Of a stretch of 64,000 bases of DNA, positions 50,233-58,480 are shown piece after piece. The translations under genes and the position numbers were made by a program. Every line of letters starts with the position of its first letter. Position 1 is the first letter of the stretch. A model generated the notes under the pieces. The model saw only the letters and a program-made list of their open reading frames with translations. It searched no databases and was not told the origin of the DNA. This DNA comes from Allobosea sp. BK604 (GTDB lineage Bacteria; Pseudomonadota; Alphaproteobacteria; Rhizobiales; Beijerinckiaceae), in the NCBI RefSeq assembly GCF_004341515.1, contig NZ_SLZF01000003.1:682001-746000 (forward strand), in the 5' to 3' direction.

Positions 50233-50580
50233 TTACTCTGCCGCCTGGCGAGGCCGATGCGGATTGCTTTCGCTCAGCACCGTCTCGAAACCCTCGAACT
50301 CGGGATGGCCGAGATAGAGCGGCTTCGGCCGCGGCTGGCCAGCATTGCGATGTGACTCGCGGAACTGCTCCGACTTGGTCCAGGCGGTGAAATCGTCCTT
50401 GGAGGCCCAGGTCGTGTGCGAGGAGTAGAGGGTGTGATCCTCCTTCTCCGGCCCCTTGAGCAGGTGGAAGGTGATGAAGCCCTTCATCTCGTCGAGGCGG
50501 GTCTTGCGGCTCGCCCAGATCTCCTCGAAGGCGGCCTCCTCTCCCTTGACGACCTTGAAGCGGTTCATGGCGATGAACAT
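50233..50580 (-). CDS. hmuQ: Heme-degrading monooxygenase HmuQ (IsdG-like fold)
   Basis: A 115-aa ABM-fold protein: MFIAMNRFKVVKGEEAAFEEIWASRKTRLDEMKGFITFHLLKGP is the rhizobial HmuQ/HmuD signature, then TLYSSHTTWASKDDFTAWTKSEQFRESHRNAG. It cleaves heme to release iron. It is the first gene of the hmuQ-hutX unit, reading away from the Irr-like box at 50781. Confidence 0.9.
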   Translation of the reverse strand: MFIAMNRFKVVKGEEAAFEEIWASRKTRLDEMKGFITFHLLKGPEKEDHTLYSSHTTWASKDDFTAWTKSEQFRESHRNAGQPRPKPLYLGHPEFEGFETVLSESNPHRPRQAAE

Positions 50581-50780
50581 TGGCGGCTTTCCTCAGATTG
50601 CGATTGCGCTGGGCATCCGGTGCCCGAGGTCGCGCGGTCGCGTTCAAGGCGGGGATGCACGATGTCAGCCTTCGGCACGTCCGGATCGGCGGCCGCAGGC
50701 TGGCGCAGGCGGCGATGGCCGCTCTTGACCCCTTGTAGTAAAGCTGAATATCAACGTCAACAACGCTGACTTTCTTATTT

Positions 50781-50801
50781 AGTTTTGAAGAGTTCAAAAC
50801 T
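50781..50801. promoter_or_regulatory. Irr-box (ICE-like) palindrome
   Basis: A perfect inverted repeat with 9-bp arms AGTTTTGAA (50781-50789) and TTCAAAACT (50793-50801) and GAG between. It resembles the rhizobial iron control element pattern TTTnGAAnnnTTCnAAA. It lies in the 337-bp gap between divergent hmuQ and hmuT, in an AT-rich island (about 50745-50830) where both promoters must be. No other named element was seen in the gap. Confidence 0.7.
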
Positions 50802-50917
50802 GACCAATACTTTATCTTGACTATAACGCACGCCATACCCAGCTCTTGCCCTGGGGCGGGCAGGTTCCAATGGCGGTTGTCCGGCGCGGGCGCCGAAGAC
50901 GAGAAGAGGTGACGATC

Positions 50918-51877
50918 ATGCCGCGCTTTCGCTCTCCTTTCGCGAGTTTGCGCTCGCGCCCGCAACGCCGCGAGCTCGGCGCCGCGATCGGCCTGACGCT
51001 GCTCGCCGCGGCCGGGATCATCGCGCCCCCGGCCATCACCAGCGCTCTCGCCCAGTCGCCCGCCCGCATCGTCGTCGCCGGCGGCGTCATCACCGAGGTG
51101 CTCTATGCGCTCGGCCTCGAAGGCAGGATCGTCGGCGTCGACACCACCAGCCAGTTCCCTCCGGAGGCGCTGCGCGACAAGCCCAGCATCGGCTATGTCC
51201 GGGCGCTCTCGGCCGAGGGCGTGCTCTCGCTGAAGCCTTCGCTCGTCATCGCCATCGAGGGCGCTGGCCCGCCCGACGCGGTCTCGCTGCTGAACGAGGC
51301 GGGTCTCAAGCTCGCGCGCATCTCGGAGGACAATTCGCCCGAAGGCGTCGTCACCAAGATCGAGGCGATCGGTGCGGTGGCCGGCGCGGCCGAGCCTGCC
51401 CGCCGCCTGGCCGAGCAGACCAAGGCCCGTTTCGACGAGCTTGCGACGTTGCGCTCGACCTTGGCGGCGAAGAAGAAGGTGCTGTTCGTGCTCTCGCTGC
51501 AGAACGGCCGCGTCCTGGTCGGCGGCCGCAACAGTTCGGCCGATTCGATCATCGCCATGGCCGGCGGCATCAATGTCGCCAGCGGCGTCGACGGCTACAA
51601 GCCGATGACGGACGAGGCCATCCTGGCCGCCGCACCCGATGTCGTGCTGATGATGCGCAATAGCGGCGGCCACAACGCCACGCCGGAGGAGCTTTTCGCC
51701 ATGCCGGCCTTCGCCCAGACGCCTGCCGCCGCGAAGAAGTCCCTGGTGCGGATGGACGCGCTCTACCTGCTCGGCTTCGGCCCGCGTACCCCGGCCGCCG
51801 CCCGCGACCTGATGGCCGAACTCTATCCCGACGCGAAGATCCCGCCGCTCAAGACCGCCGCGGCCCCCGCCCAATGA
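50918..51877 (+). CDS. hmuT: Hemin ABC transporter binding protein
   Basis: A 319-aa periplasmic protein: signal through ...PAITSALAQS near residue 47, then ARIVVAGGVITEVLYALGLEGRIVGVDTTSQFPPEAL, the HmuT hallmark, and SIGYVRALSAEGVLSLKPSLVIAIEGAGPP. VLFVLSLQNGRVLVGGRNSSADSIIAMAGG is also typical. ATG 50918 has AGAGG upstream. It binds heme and delivers it to HmuUV, with which it overlaps by 4 bp. Confidence 0.94.
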   Translation: MPRFRSPFASLRSRPQRRELGAAIGLTLLAAAGIIAPPAITSALAQSPARIVVAGGVITEVLYALGLEGRIVGVDTTSQFPPEALRDKPSIGYVRALSAEGVLSLKPSLVIAIEGAGPPDAVSLLNEAGLKLARISEDNSPEGVVTKIEAIGAVAGAAEPARRLAEQTKARFDELATLRSTLAAKKKVLFVLSLQNGRVLVGGRNSSADSIIAMAGGINVASGVDGYKPMTDEAILAAAPDVVLMMRNSGGHNATPEELFAMPAFAQTPAAAKKSLVRMDALYLLGFGPRTPAAARDLMAELYPDAKIPPLKTAAAPAQ

Positions 51878-52983
51878 CGCTCGCCGCCCGTCCGGCCGGC
51901 ACGATGGCCGCGTCCTCGCTCGCAAGCTTCGCCGCTAGCCGGCGCAGGCAAGCCGTTCTGGCGGTTGCCAGCGTTACCCTGCTCTGCCTGCTGCTGACCA
52001 TCGTCGCGATCGGCCAGGGCGCCTTCACCATCGCGCCAGGTCGCGTCGCCGAGATCCTTGGCACGCGCCTGTTCGGTGATGCCGCCGAGCTTCAGGGCCG
52101 CGACGCGCTCGTCGTGCTCAATATCCGCCTGCCGCGCGTGCTGCTCGGCCTGCTTGTCGGCGCGGCGCTCGCCGTCTCCGGCGCGCTGATGCAGGGCCTT
52201 TTCCGCAATCCGCTCGCCGATCCCGGCCTGGTCGGCGTCTCGGCCGGCGCCGGCCTCGCCGCGGCCACGACCATCGTCCTTGGCGATCGTTTCCTCGCCA
52301 GTGCCGCGATGAAGCTGCCCTTCGCCGTACTGCCCTTGGGCGCCTTTTGCGGCGGCCTGGTCTCGACGCTGACGCTCTACCTGATCGCGACGCGTCAGGG
52401 CCGCACCTCCGTTGCGACCATGCTGCTCGCCGGCGTCGCACTCGGGGCGCTCGCCGCCTCGCTCACCGGTCTCCTCGCCTTCCTCTCCGATGATCGCCAG
52501 CTGCGTGACCTGACCTTCTGGTCGATGGGCAGCCTCGGCGGCGCGAGCTGGACCAAGCTTGTCGTCATCGCACCGATCGTTCTGCCGCTGCTCGTCGCCG
52601 TGCCACTGCTGGCACGCGGGTTGAACGGGCTGATGCTCGGCGAGGCCGAGGCCTACCATCTCGGCATCCCCGTACAGCGCATCAAGGCGCTCGCGATCCT
52701 GCTCGTCGCGGTCTCGGTCGGCGCCAGCGTGGCGGCGGCGGGCGTCATCGGCTTCGTCGGTATCGTCGTCCCGCATCTGATCCGTCTCGCCATCGGCCCC
52801 GATCACCGGTTGCTGCTGCCGCTCTCGGCGCTGGGCGGCGCCACCTTGCTCGTCGGCGCCGACATCGTCGCGCGCCTGATCGTGGCTCCGGCCGAATTGC
52901 CGATCGGCATCGTCACGGCCGCCATCGGCGCGCCCTTCTTCCTCTGGCTGCTGCTGCGGCGGGCGAGCACGCTCGATGGCTGA
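51874..52983 (+). CDS. hmuU: Hemin ABC transporter permease
   Basis: A 369-aa FecCD-family permease: NIRLPRVLLGLLVGAALAVSGALMQGLFRNPLADPGLVGVSAGAGL, and VAAAGVIGFVGIVVPHLIRLAIGPDHRLLLPLSAL. About ten helices with a polar ~25-residue N-terminus. It starts in overlap with hmuT and ends overlapping hmuV by 8 bp. Confidence 0.94.
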   Translation: MTLAARPAGTMAASSLASFAASRRRQAVLAVASVTLLCLLLTIVAIGQGAFTIAPGRVAEILGTRLFGDAAELQGRDALVVLNIRLPRVLLGLLVGAALAVSGALMQGLFRNPLADPGLVGVSAGAGLAAATTIVLGDRFLASAAMKLPFAVLPLGAFCGGLVSTLTLYLIATRQGRTSVATMLLAGVALGALAASLTGLLAFLSDDRQLRDLTFWSMGSLGGASWTKLVVIAPIVLPLLVAVPLLARGLNGLMLGEAEAYHLGIPVQRIKALAILLVAVSVGASVAAAGVIGFVGIVVPHLIRLAIGPDHRLLLPLSALGGATLLVGADIVARLIVAPAELPIGIVTAAIGAPFFLWLLLRRASTLDG

Positions 52984-53797
52984 TCTCGCCCCCATTGCTT
53001 CCGGCCATGGCCTGCGCTTCGTCGCCGGCGGCCGCACACTCGTCGCCGGTGCCTCGCTCGCGCTGAGGCCGGGCTCGACCACGATCCTGATCGGCCCCAA
53101 TGGCGCCGGCAAATCGACCTTGCTCAAGCTGATGACCGGCGAGTTGAAGCCGGCCGGCGGTGAGATCCTGCTCGATGGCGCGGCCCTGCACACGATCCCG
53201 GCATGGCGGCTCGCCTGCCAGCGGGCGGTGATGGCGCAGCATGCCAAGCTCGCCTTTCCCTTCACCGTCTATGAGGTGGTGCGGCTCGGCGTCGACGGTG
53301 TCGGCCGCGCGCTCCCGCGCCAGCGCCGCGAAACCCTGGTCGGCGAATGCCTCGCGGCCGCGGGCGTGGTCGAACTCGTCGGCCGCAACTACCAGACCCT
53401 GTCCGGTGGCGAGCAGCAGCGCGTGCAATTCGCCCGCGTGCTCTGCCAATTGGAGGCTGGACGCAGCGTTGCCGAGAGCCAGGCGCTCTTCCTGGACGAG
53501 CCGATCGCCAGCCTCGACCTCTGCCACCAGCTCGCGCTGCTCGACATGGCCCGCGGCATCGCGGCGCGCGGCGTCGCGGTGCTGGTCGTGCTGCATGATA
53601 TCAATCTTGCCCTGACCTATGCCGACCGGCTGGTCGTGATGGACCGCGGCGAGATCGTCGCCCAGGGCGAGCCTTCCGCGACGCTCGACGACGCGCTGCT
53701 GCGCAATGTCTTCAAGGTCGATCTCAGCCTCAGCCGTGCACCGGCCGCCGGCCTGCCCTTCCTGCTGCCGCAGCAGCACCGCCCCTCGGCCGCTTGA
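52976..53797 (+). CDS. hmuV: Hemin ABC transporter ATPase
   Basis: A 273-aa ATPase: Walker A LIGPNGAGKSTLLKL, signature TLSGGEQQRVQFARVL, Walker B ALFLDEPIASLDL, H-loop VVLHDINLALTY. An insertion of about eight residues between signature and Walker B (CQLEAGRSVAESQ) is usual for HmuV. It is 54 bp upstream of the tryptophan dioxygenase gene on the same strand, with no obvious terminator between. Confidence 0.94.
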   Translation: MADLAPIASGHGLRFVAGGRTLVAGASLALRPGSTTILIGPNGAGKSTLLKLMTGELKPAGGEILLDGAALHTIPAWRLACQRAVMAQHAKLAFPFTVYEVVRLGVDGVGRALPRQRRETLVGECLAAAGVVELVGRNYQTLSGGEQQRVQFARVLCQLEAGRSVAESQALFLDEPIASLDLCHQLALLDMARGIAARGVAVLVVLHDINLALTYADRLVVMDRGEIVAQGEPSATLDDALLRNVFKVDLSLSRAPAAGLPFLLPQQHRPSAA

Positions 53798-53851
53798 TCG
53801 CCCAGCCCCATCTTTTTAGGCTTGAACGATCGAGCTTGGGGAGATGGGTTC

Positions 53852-54925
53852 ATGGCCGAGCCGCGACGGCTGTCCTATGGCAGATATCTCAAGGTCGACG
53901 CGCTGCTCGCCTGCCAGCAGCCGGAAAGCACCAAGGCGGGCACGCCAGCCCATGACGAGATGCTCTTCATCATCGTCCACCAGGCCTACGAGCTCTGGTT
54001 CAAGCAGATCCTGCACGAGCTCGATCGGATCCAGTCCGATTTCGCCGCGACGCCGGTCGCCGACGAGCATCTCGGCCGCATCGTCGCCGGCCTTGCCCGC
54101 ATTCACGAGATCCTGAAGCTGCTCATTGGCCAGCTCGACGTGCTGGAGACGATGACGCCGGCCGGCTTCCTCGAATTCCGCGACCTGCTGACACCGGCCT
54201 CCGGCTTCCAGTCGGTGCAGTTCCGGCTGATCGAGAGCAGGCTCGGCCTCGGCGATTCCAGGCGCATCACCATCGACGACCAGAGCATGCGCGAGCGGCT
54301 GGCGCCGGAGGACCGGGCGAAGCTCGATGCCGACCGCAAGCCGTCGCTGCTTGTCCAGCTCGATGCCTGGCTGGCGCGCACGCCCTTCGTCGCGCTCGGA
54401 GACTATAATTTTCGCGAAAGCTACCGCGCCGCCGTGATCGCCGCGTTGACGCGCGATGCCACGAGCGTCGGCTCCGATCCCTCCCTGCCCGAGGCGCAGC
54501 GACAGGCCGATGCGGCCGCGATCTGCAAGGCGCTCGCCCAGTTCCGCGCCCTGTTCGAGCCGGAAGCCAGCGACACGACCTGGCGCATGTCCGCCCCGGC
54601 GATCGAGGCTGCGCTCTTCATCGCGCTCTATCGCGACATGCCGGTGCTGCAGCTGCCCTTCCGCCTGCTGCAGAGCCTGATGGACATTGACGAGAGCCTG
54701 ACGCTCTGGCGCCTGCGCCATGCGCTGATGGTCGAGCGCATGATCGGTGTCAGGCCCGGCACCGGCGGCTCCTCCGGCTCCGGCTATCTGCGCGCCACGG
54801 CGGAGCGGCATCGCATCTTCTTCGATCTCTTCCAGCTCTCGACCTATCTGCTCGCCGCCCGTGACCTGCCGCCCTTGCCCGAGAGCCTGCGCAAGCGCAT
54901 GGGCTTCAGCTACGGAGAGGCGTGA
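53852..54925 (+). CDS. kynA: Tryptophan 2,3-dioxygenase
   Basis: A 357-aa heme dioxygenase that opens the tryptophan indole ring to N-formylkynurenine. The distal histidine is H43 in FIIVHQAYELWFKQILHE, and the substrate-binding Arg110 is in FLEFRDLLTPASGFQSVQFR. The axial heme ligand is H290 in LWRLRHALMVERMIG, followed by GTGGSSGSGYLRAT. ATG 53852 follows GGGGAGA. It lies directly downstream of hmuTUV, so heme import and this heme enzyme may be cotranscribed. It is coupled to the kynureninase-like gene. The family's usual length is a little shorter. Confidence 0.95.
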   Translation: MAEPRRLSYGRYLKVDALLACQQPESTKAGTPAHDEMLFIIVHQAYELWFKQILHELDRIQSDFAATPVADEHLGRIVAGLARIHEILKLLIGQLDVLETMTPAGFLEFRDLLTPASGFQSVQFRLIESRLGLGDSRRITIDDQSMRERLAPEDRAKLDADRKPSLLVQLDAWLARTPFVALGDYNFRESYRAAVIAALTRDATSVGSDPSLPEAQRQADAAAICKALAQFRALFEPEASDTTWRMSAPAIEAALFIALYRDMPVLQLPFRLLQSLMDIDESLTLWRLRHALMVERMIGVRPGTGGSSGSGYLRATAERHRIFFDLFQLSTYLLAARDLPPLPESLRKRMGFSYGEA

Positions 54926-56109
54926 TGACCGGCGCCGGCGATTGGACCAGCCATTTCCAGCGCTTCCGCAAGGCGGCGCCGGAGCGCATCAACCTCGCCG
55001 CCCATAGCCATCACGACTGGCCGGATGTCAGCTTCGCCGCGCAGGAAGCCGCCTGGGCCGATGCCGCGCGGCTCGCCGGCAACAAATGGGATATCGTCTT
55101 CGGCGAGATCATCCCGGCGGTCCAGGCCGGCATCGCCCGCCATCTCAACCTGCCCGATCCCTCGACCATCGCCTTTGCGCCGAACACCCATGATTTCCTG
55201 CGCCGCCTGCTCTCCTGCCTGCCGACGGAGCACCCGCCGCGCGTGCTCACCACCGGCGCCGAATTCCACACTGCCCGGCGCCAGTTCGCCCGCCTCGCCG
55301 AGGACGGGCTGATCCTGCTCGACGAGATCGCGCCCGAGCCCTTCGCCACCTTGTCGCAGCGCCTGCTCGCCGCCGTCGCGACCGGCGGGCATGATCTGAT
55401 CTATGTCAGCCAGGTCCTGTTCAATTCGGGCGCGACCCTCAGTGATCTGTCGGCCCTCGCCCATGCCGTGCCCTCGCCGCAGACCTTGCTCGCGATCGAC
55501 GGCTACCATGGCTATCTCGCCCTGCCGACCGACCTCTCGGCCATTGCCGAGCGTGCCTTCTATATTGCCGGCGGCTATAAATACGCGATGGCCGGCGAAG
55601 GCTGCTGCTTCATGCATTGCCCGCCAGGCTACGGCCGGCGCCCGCGCGATACCGGCTGGTTCGCCGCCTTCGGAGCGCTGACCGCCCCGCCCGGCAGCAG
55701 CGTCGGCTATTCCGGCGATGGCGGCCGCTTCCTCGGCGCGACCTTCGATCCGACCGGGCTCTACCGGATGCGCGCCGTGCTCTACTGGCTCGCCAAGCAA
55801 CGGCTCGACGCGACCATCATCCATGGCCATGCCATCGCGCTGATGCGGGGATTCCTGAGCGGGCTCGACGGGCTCGGCCTCGCCGATCTCGGCCGTGCCA
55901 ACGTGATCACGCCGCTGCACGATGGCACCGCTCACGGCAACTTCCTCGCCTTCCGCACGCGGCATGCCGGCACTCTGGAGGCCGCACTCGCGAAGCTCGG
56001 CATCGCCACCGACCATCGCGGCGACGTGCTGCGCTTCGGCTTCGGCCTGGCGCTCGCCGAGGCGGATATCGCGGAGGCGCTGGACAGGATGCAGGGCCTG
56101 CAGGGCTGA
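54925..56109 (+). CDS. Kynureninase-like class V PLP enzyme
   Basis: A 394-aa fold-type I PLP protein. The PLP lysine is K219 in IAGGYKYAMAGEGCCFMH; D192 and H195 in AIDGYHGYLALP match the cofactor-ring Asp and substrate-proximal His of the family. NLAAHSHHDWPD opens the domain. Being coupled to tryptophan 2,3-dioxygenase it is probably a kynureninase (kynurenine to anthranilate and alanine), but the lysine motif differs from the YKYLNGGPG of classical KynU. ATG 54925 overlaps the kynA stop (TGATG); GTG 54922 is the alternative. A kynurenine formamidase gene is not present. Confidence 0.8.
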   Translation: MTGAGDWTSHFQRFRKAAPERINLAAHSHHDWPDVSFAAQEAAWADAARLAGNKWDIVFGEIIPAVQAGIARHLNLPDPSTIAFAPNTHDFLRRLLSCLPTEHPPRVLTTGAEFHTARRQFARLAEDGLILLDEIAPEPFATLSQRLLAAVATGGHDLIYVSQVLFNSGATLSDLSALAHAVPSPQTLLAIDGYHGYLALPTDLSAIAERAFYIAGGYKYAMAGEGCCFMHCPPGYGRRPRDTGWFAAFGALTAPPGSSVGYSGDGGRFLGATFDPTGLYRMRAVLYWLAKQRLDATIIHGHAIALMRGFLSGLDGLGLADLGRANVITPLHDGTAHGNFLAFRTRHAGTLEAALAKLGIATDHRGDVLRFGFGLALAEADIAEALDRMQGLQG

Positions 56110-56220
56110 GCGCAGGATTCACCGGCGATTCAGGATGAATCGCCACTTCACCATATTGCTCAACCCGTGATTCACGCGGCCGGCGCGACATCTCCCGCCA
56201 GAATTTCGTGGGAGGTCACC

Positions 56221-56748
56221 ATGACCAAGCGCCTCAGTCCAGTCGAGTTCCTGCTTGTCGCCTCGCTCTCGTTGCTGGCGCTGGCATTCTCCACGCGGCA
56301 TTCCCTTGCGCGCGAGCTGGTGCAATTCCAGGACCGCTATTATCCCGGCACGATCGTGATCCGGACCAGCCAGCGCAGCCTCTATTTCGTGACGGCACCG
56401 GGCGAGGCGATCCGCTACCAGATCGCGGTCGGCAAGGCCGGCCGGCAATGGCGCGGCGTCAAATATGTCGAGGAGCTCGCGGTCGAGCCGGCCTGGAGCC
56501 CGCCGGCCGAGGTCAAGCGCGCCCAGCCCTACCTGCCGGACGTCATTCCGAGCGGCTCGCCCCGCAACCCGATGGGGGCGCGCGTCATCGGCCTGGGACC
56601 GGGCGGCGAATATGCCATCCACGGCACCAACATGCCGAACTCGGTCGGCACCGCCGCCTCCTTCGGCTGCTTCCGCATGCATAATCCGGACGTGATCGAC
56701 CTCTACGCCCGCGTCCGCATGGGCACCCCGGTCGTCGTGCTACCCTGA
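56221..56748 (+). CDS. L,D-transpeptidase (YkuD/ErfK family)
   Basis: A 175-aa envelope enzyme. The signal/anchor is FLLVASLSLLALAFSTRHSLA. The YkuD domain follows with TIVIRTSQRSLYFV, the substrate segment WSPPAEVKRAQPYLPDVIPSGSPRNPMGARVIGL, and the catalytic IHGTNMPNSVGTAASFGCFRMHNPDV giving H134 and nucleophile C150. It cross-links or anchors peptidoglycan through meso-diaminopimelate. GGGAGG lies before ATG 56221. It is followed by the hairpin at 56755. Confidence 0.92.
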   Translation: MTKRLSPVEFLLVASLSLLALAFSTRHSLARELVQFQDRYYPGTIVIRTSQRSLYFVTAPGEAIRYQIAVGKAGRQWRGVKYVEELAVEPAWSPPAEVKRAQPYLPDVIPSGSPRNPMGARVIGLGPGGEYAIHGTNMPNSVGTAASFGCFRMHNPDVIDLYARVRMGTPVVVLP

Positions 56749-56754
56749 GCCAGC

Positions 56755-56799
56755 GCATCGGCCCGAAAACTGGATTGCGGATTTCGGAAAAGCCGATGC
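56755..56799. terminator. Hairpin after the L,D-transpeptidase gene
   Basis: The arms are GCATCGGC (56755-56762) and GCCGATGC (56792-56799), with partly paired CCGAAAA/TTTCGG inside. It lies 7 bp after the stop and before the convergent dehydrogenase gene. The wording GCATCGGCCCGAAAAC resembles dispersed repeats in this group, so it may double as a repeat element. Confidence 0.6.
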
Positions 56800-56821
56800 G
56801 AAAACCTCGCTCGAAACTGCC

Positions 56822-57769
56822 TTAGAGCACGACCGGCGAGAGCAGCGGTTTGCCGGCGAAGAACGCCTTGAGATTGGCGATCATCAGGTCTTGCTGCGCA
56901 TGCTGGGCCGTCTCGGCATTGGCCGCGATATGCGGCGTCAGCACGACATTCTCCAGTGCCTTGAGCCGATCCGGCACGTTCGGCTCGTGCTCGTAGACAT
57001 CGAGCGCCGCGCCCGCGATCACCTTGTTTTCCAGCGCCTCGCAGAGAGCCGCCTCGTCGATGGCGATGCCTCGCGAGATGTTGACGAGATAGCCCTGCGG
57101 CCCGAGCGCCCGCATCACCTCGGCATTGACGGCATGGCGGTTCTCGACGCTCGCGCGCACCGCGACGATCAACGCATCCGACCAGCGCGCCAGCTCGAGC
57201 AGGCTGTCATGGTAGAGATAAGGCACGTCCGAGCGCGGATTGCGGTTGTGATAGCCGATCTGCATCTCGAACGCCGCCGCGCGCGTCGCGATGCGCTGGC
57301 CGATCGCGCCCAGCCCGTAGATGCCGAGCTTGCGGCCGGCCAGTCCCGGCACGAAAGCCATCCGCTGGACGGCGTTGCCCTGCCAGTGGCCGCCCCGCAC
57401 GAAACGCTCGCCGGCGCCGATCTGGCGCGCGCTGGCGAGCAGGAGCCCCATCGCGAACTCCGCCACGCTCGCGGCATTCGCATCGGCGGCATTGGAGAGT
57501 GCGATGCCGCGCGCCTTGGCCCGGGCCCGATCGACGCCCTCGAAGCCCGTGCCGTAGCAGCAGATCAGACGCAGCTTCGGCAGAGCGTCGATCAGCGCCG
57601 CATCCGTCTTCTGTGTGCCCATGGTGATCAGCGCCTGCGCCTCCTCGGCGCCATCAGGCAAGGCATCGGGGGCGGAACGCGCCATCGGACCGAGCAAGCG
57701 GTAGCTTTCGCTCAGGCGCTCCACCAGCCGCTGCGGCAGGCGCGGGGCCATCAGGATCGTCGGCTTCAT
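56822..57769 (-). CDS. D-2-hydroxyacid dehydrogenase (NAD-binding)
   Basis: A 315-aa enzyme of the D-isomer-specific family. The Rossmann fingerprint GIYGLGAIGQRIATRAAAF starts at residue 149. The catalytic set is represented by the Arg in LVNISRGIAIDE-type context, the Glu in VYEHEPNVP and the His in VVLTPHIAANA. SVAEFAMGLLLASARQI is typical. It reduces a 2-oxoacid such as glyoxylate or hydroxypyruvate. ATG 57769 fits the family start; upstream in-frame codons to 57871 are non-homologous. It is convergent with the transpeptidase gene. Confidence 0.9.
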   Translation of the reverse strand: MKPTILMAPRLPQRLVERLSESYRLLGPMARSAPDALPDGAEEAQALITMGTQKTDAALIDALPKLRLICCYGTGFEGVDRARAKARGIALSNAADANAASVAEFAMGLLLASARQIGAGERFVRGGHWQGNAVQRMAFVPGLAGRKLGIYGLGAIGQRIATRAAAFEMQIGYHNRNPRSDVPYLYHDSLLELARWSDALIVAVRASVENRHAVNAEVMRALGPQGYLVNISRGIAIDEAALCEALENKVIAGAALDVYEHEPNVPDRLKALENVVLTPHIAANAETAQHAQQDLMIANLKAFFAGKPLLSPVVL

Positions 57770-58011
57770 ACTCGGGGAAACTCCGGTTGGGGCATGCTGC
57801 ATCGCAGCATCTTGCCGCGCCCGGCTCAACCCGTCCTGCACGCGGGCCGCCATCGCACAAATGCAATGCAACCTAGCTCTTTAGACCTATCAAAAAGGGC
57901 GAATCCATCGGCCTTCGCCCCTCGCCTGCGGCAAAAAAGCGCGTTAACGTTTCGGGGTGCGAATACCACTCACGCCCGGCATCCATAAGCCGGACCCAAC
58001 AGGGGCTATCG

Positions 58012-58329
58012 ATGGATCATCTCGCCGACATCAAGAAATTCGCCAAGAAGCCCGTCAATGAAGCTGCTGCCGCCGGCATGACCAAGGCCTACGCGCTCGT
58101 CATGGGCAAGCCCGACACCCGCTATGTCGCCTGCTCGGATTCCGCCGAACTGGAGCGTGTCCGCGAGAATTTCCTGAAGAAGAAGCTCGGCCTGAAGAGC
58201 GCCGATCTCGATGCCACCATCAAGGCGACCTGCGATCACATGAAGGCCGACAACACCAAGTCCCGCCTGACCTTCTACTACCTGCTCGCCGAACATTACG
58301 GCAAACTTGATCTCTTCGTGAAGAAGTGA
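58012..58329 (+). CDS. DUF2853 family protein
   Basis: A 105-aa, all-helical, basic protein: HLADIKKFAKKPVNEAAAAGMTKAYALVMGKPDTRYVACSDSAELERVRENFLKKKLGL is the DUF2853 signature and LTFYYLLAEHYGKLDLF closes it. The function of this domain is not established to my knowledge. It is monocistronic, preceded by 140+ bp of leader and followed by a repeat cluster. Confidence 0.88.
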   Translation: MDHLADIKKFAKKPVNEAAAAGMTKAYALVMGKPDTRYVACSDSAELERVRENFLKKKLGLKSADLDATIKATCDHMKADNTKSRLTFYYLLAEHYGKLDLFVKK

Positions 58330-58341
58330 CGCGCCCGGCGC

Positions 58342-58462
58342 GTGATGCCCGGACCTGACCCCGGCATCGCTTCACCGCGCCCAGGAAACCGTGCCCAAGA
58401 AACCGCGCCCAAGGAAAGAAACTGCGCCCAAGAAATGGTCGGCTCCAAGCCGGCCATGACGG
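58342..58462. repeat. Mosaic repeat, copy 2, with 14-bp tandem repeats inside
   Basis: The left word GTGATGCCCGGACCTGACC (from 58342) and the right stem GGTCGGC-TCCAA-GCCGGCC ATGACGG (to 58462) match the two halves of the element at 1022-1116. Between them, 58377-58437 holds four tandem units of about 14 bp: GCGCCCAGGAAACC, GTGCCCAAGAAACC, an expanded GCGCCCAAGGAAAGAAACT, and GCGCCCAAGAAATG. The element lies between DUF2853 and the convergent cfa gene. Confidence 0.65.
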
Positions 58463-58480
58463 CGCAAATCCCTCCCCGGT

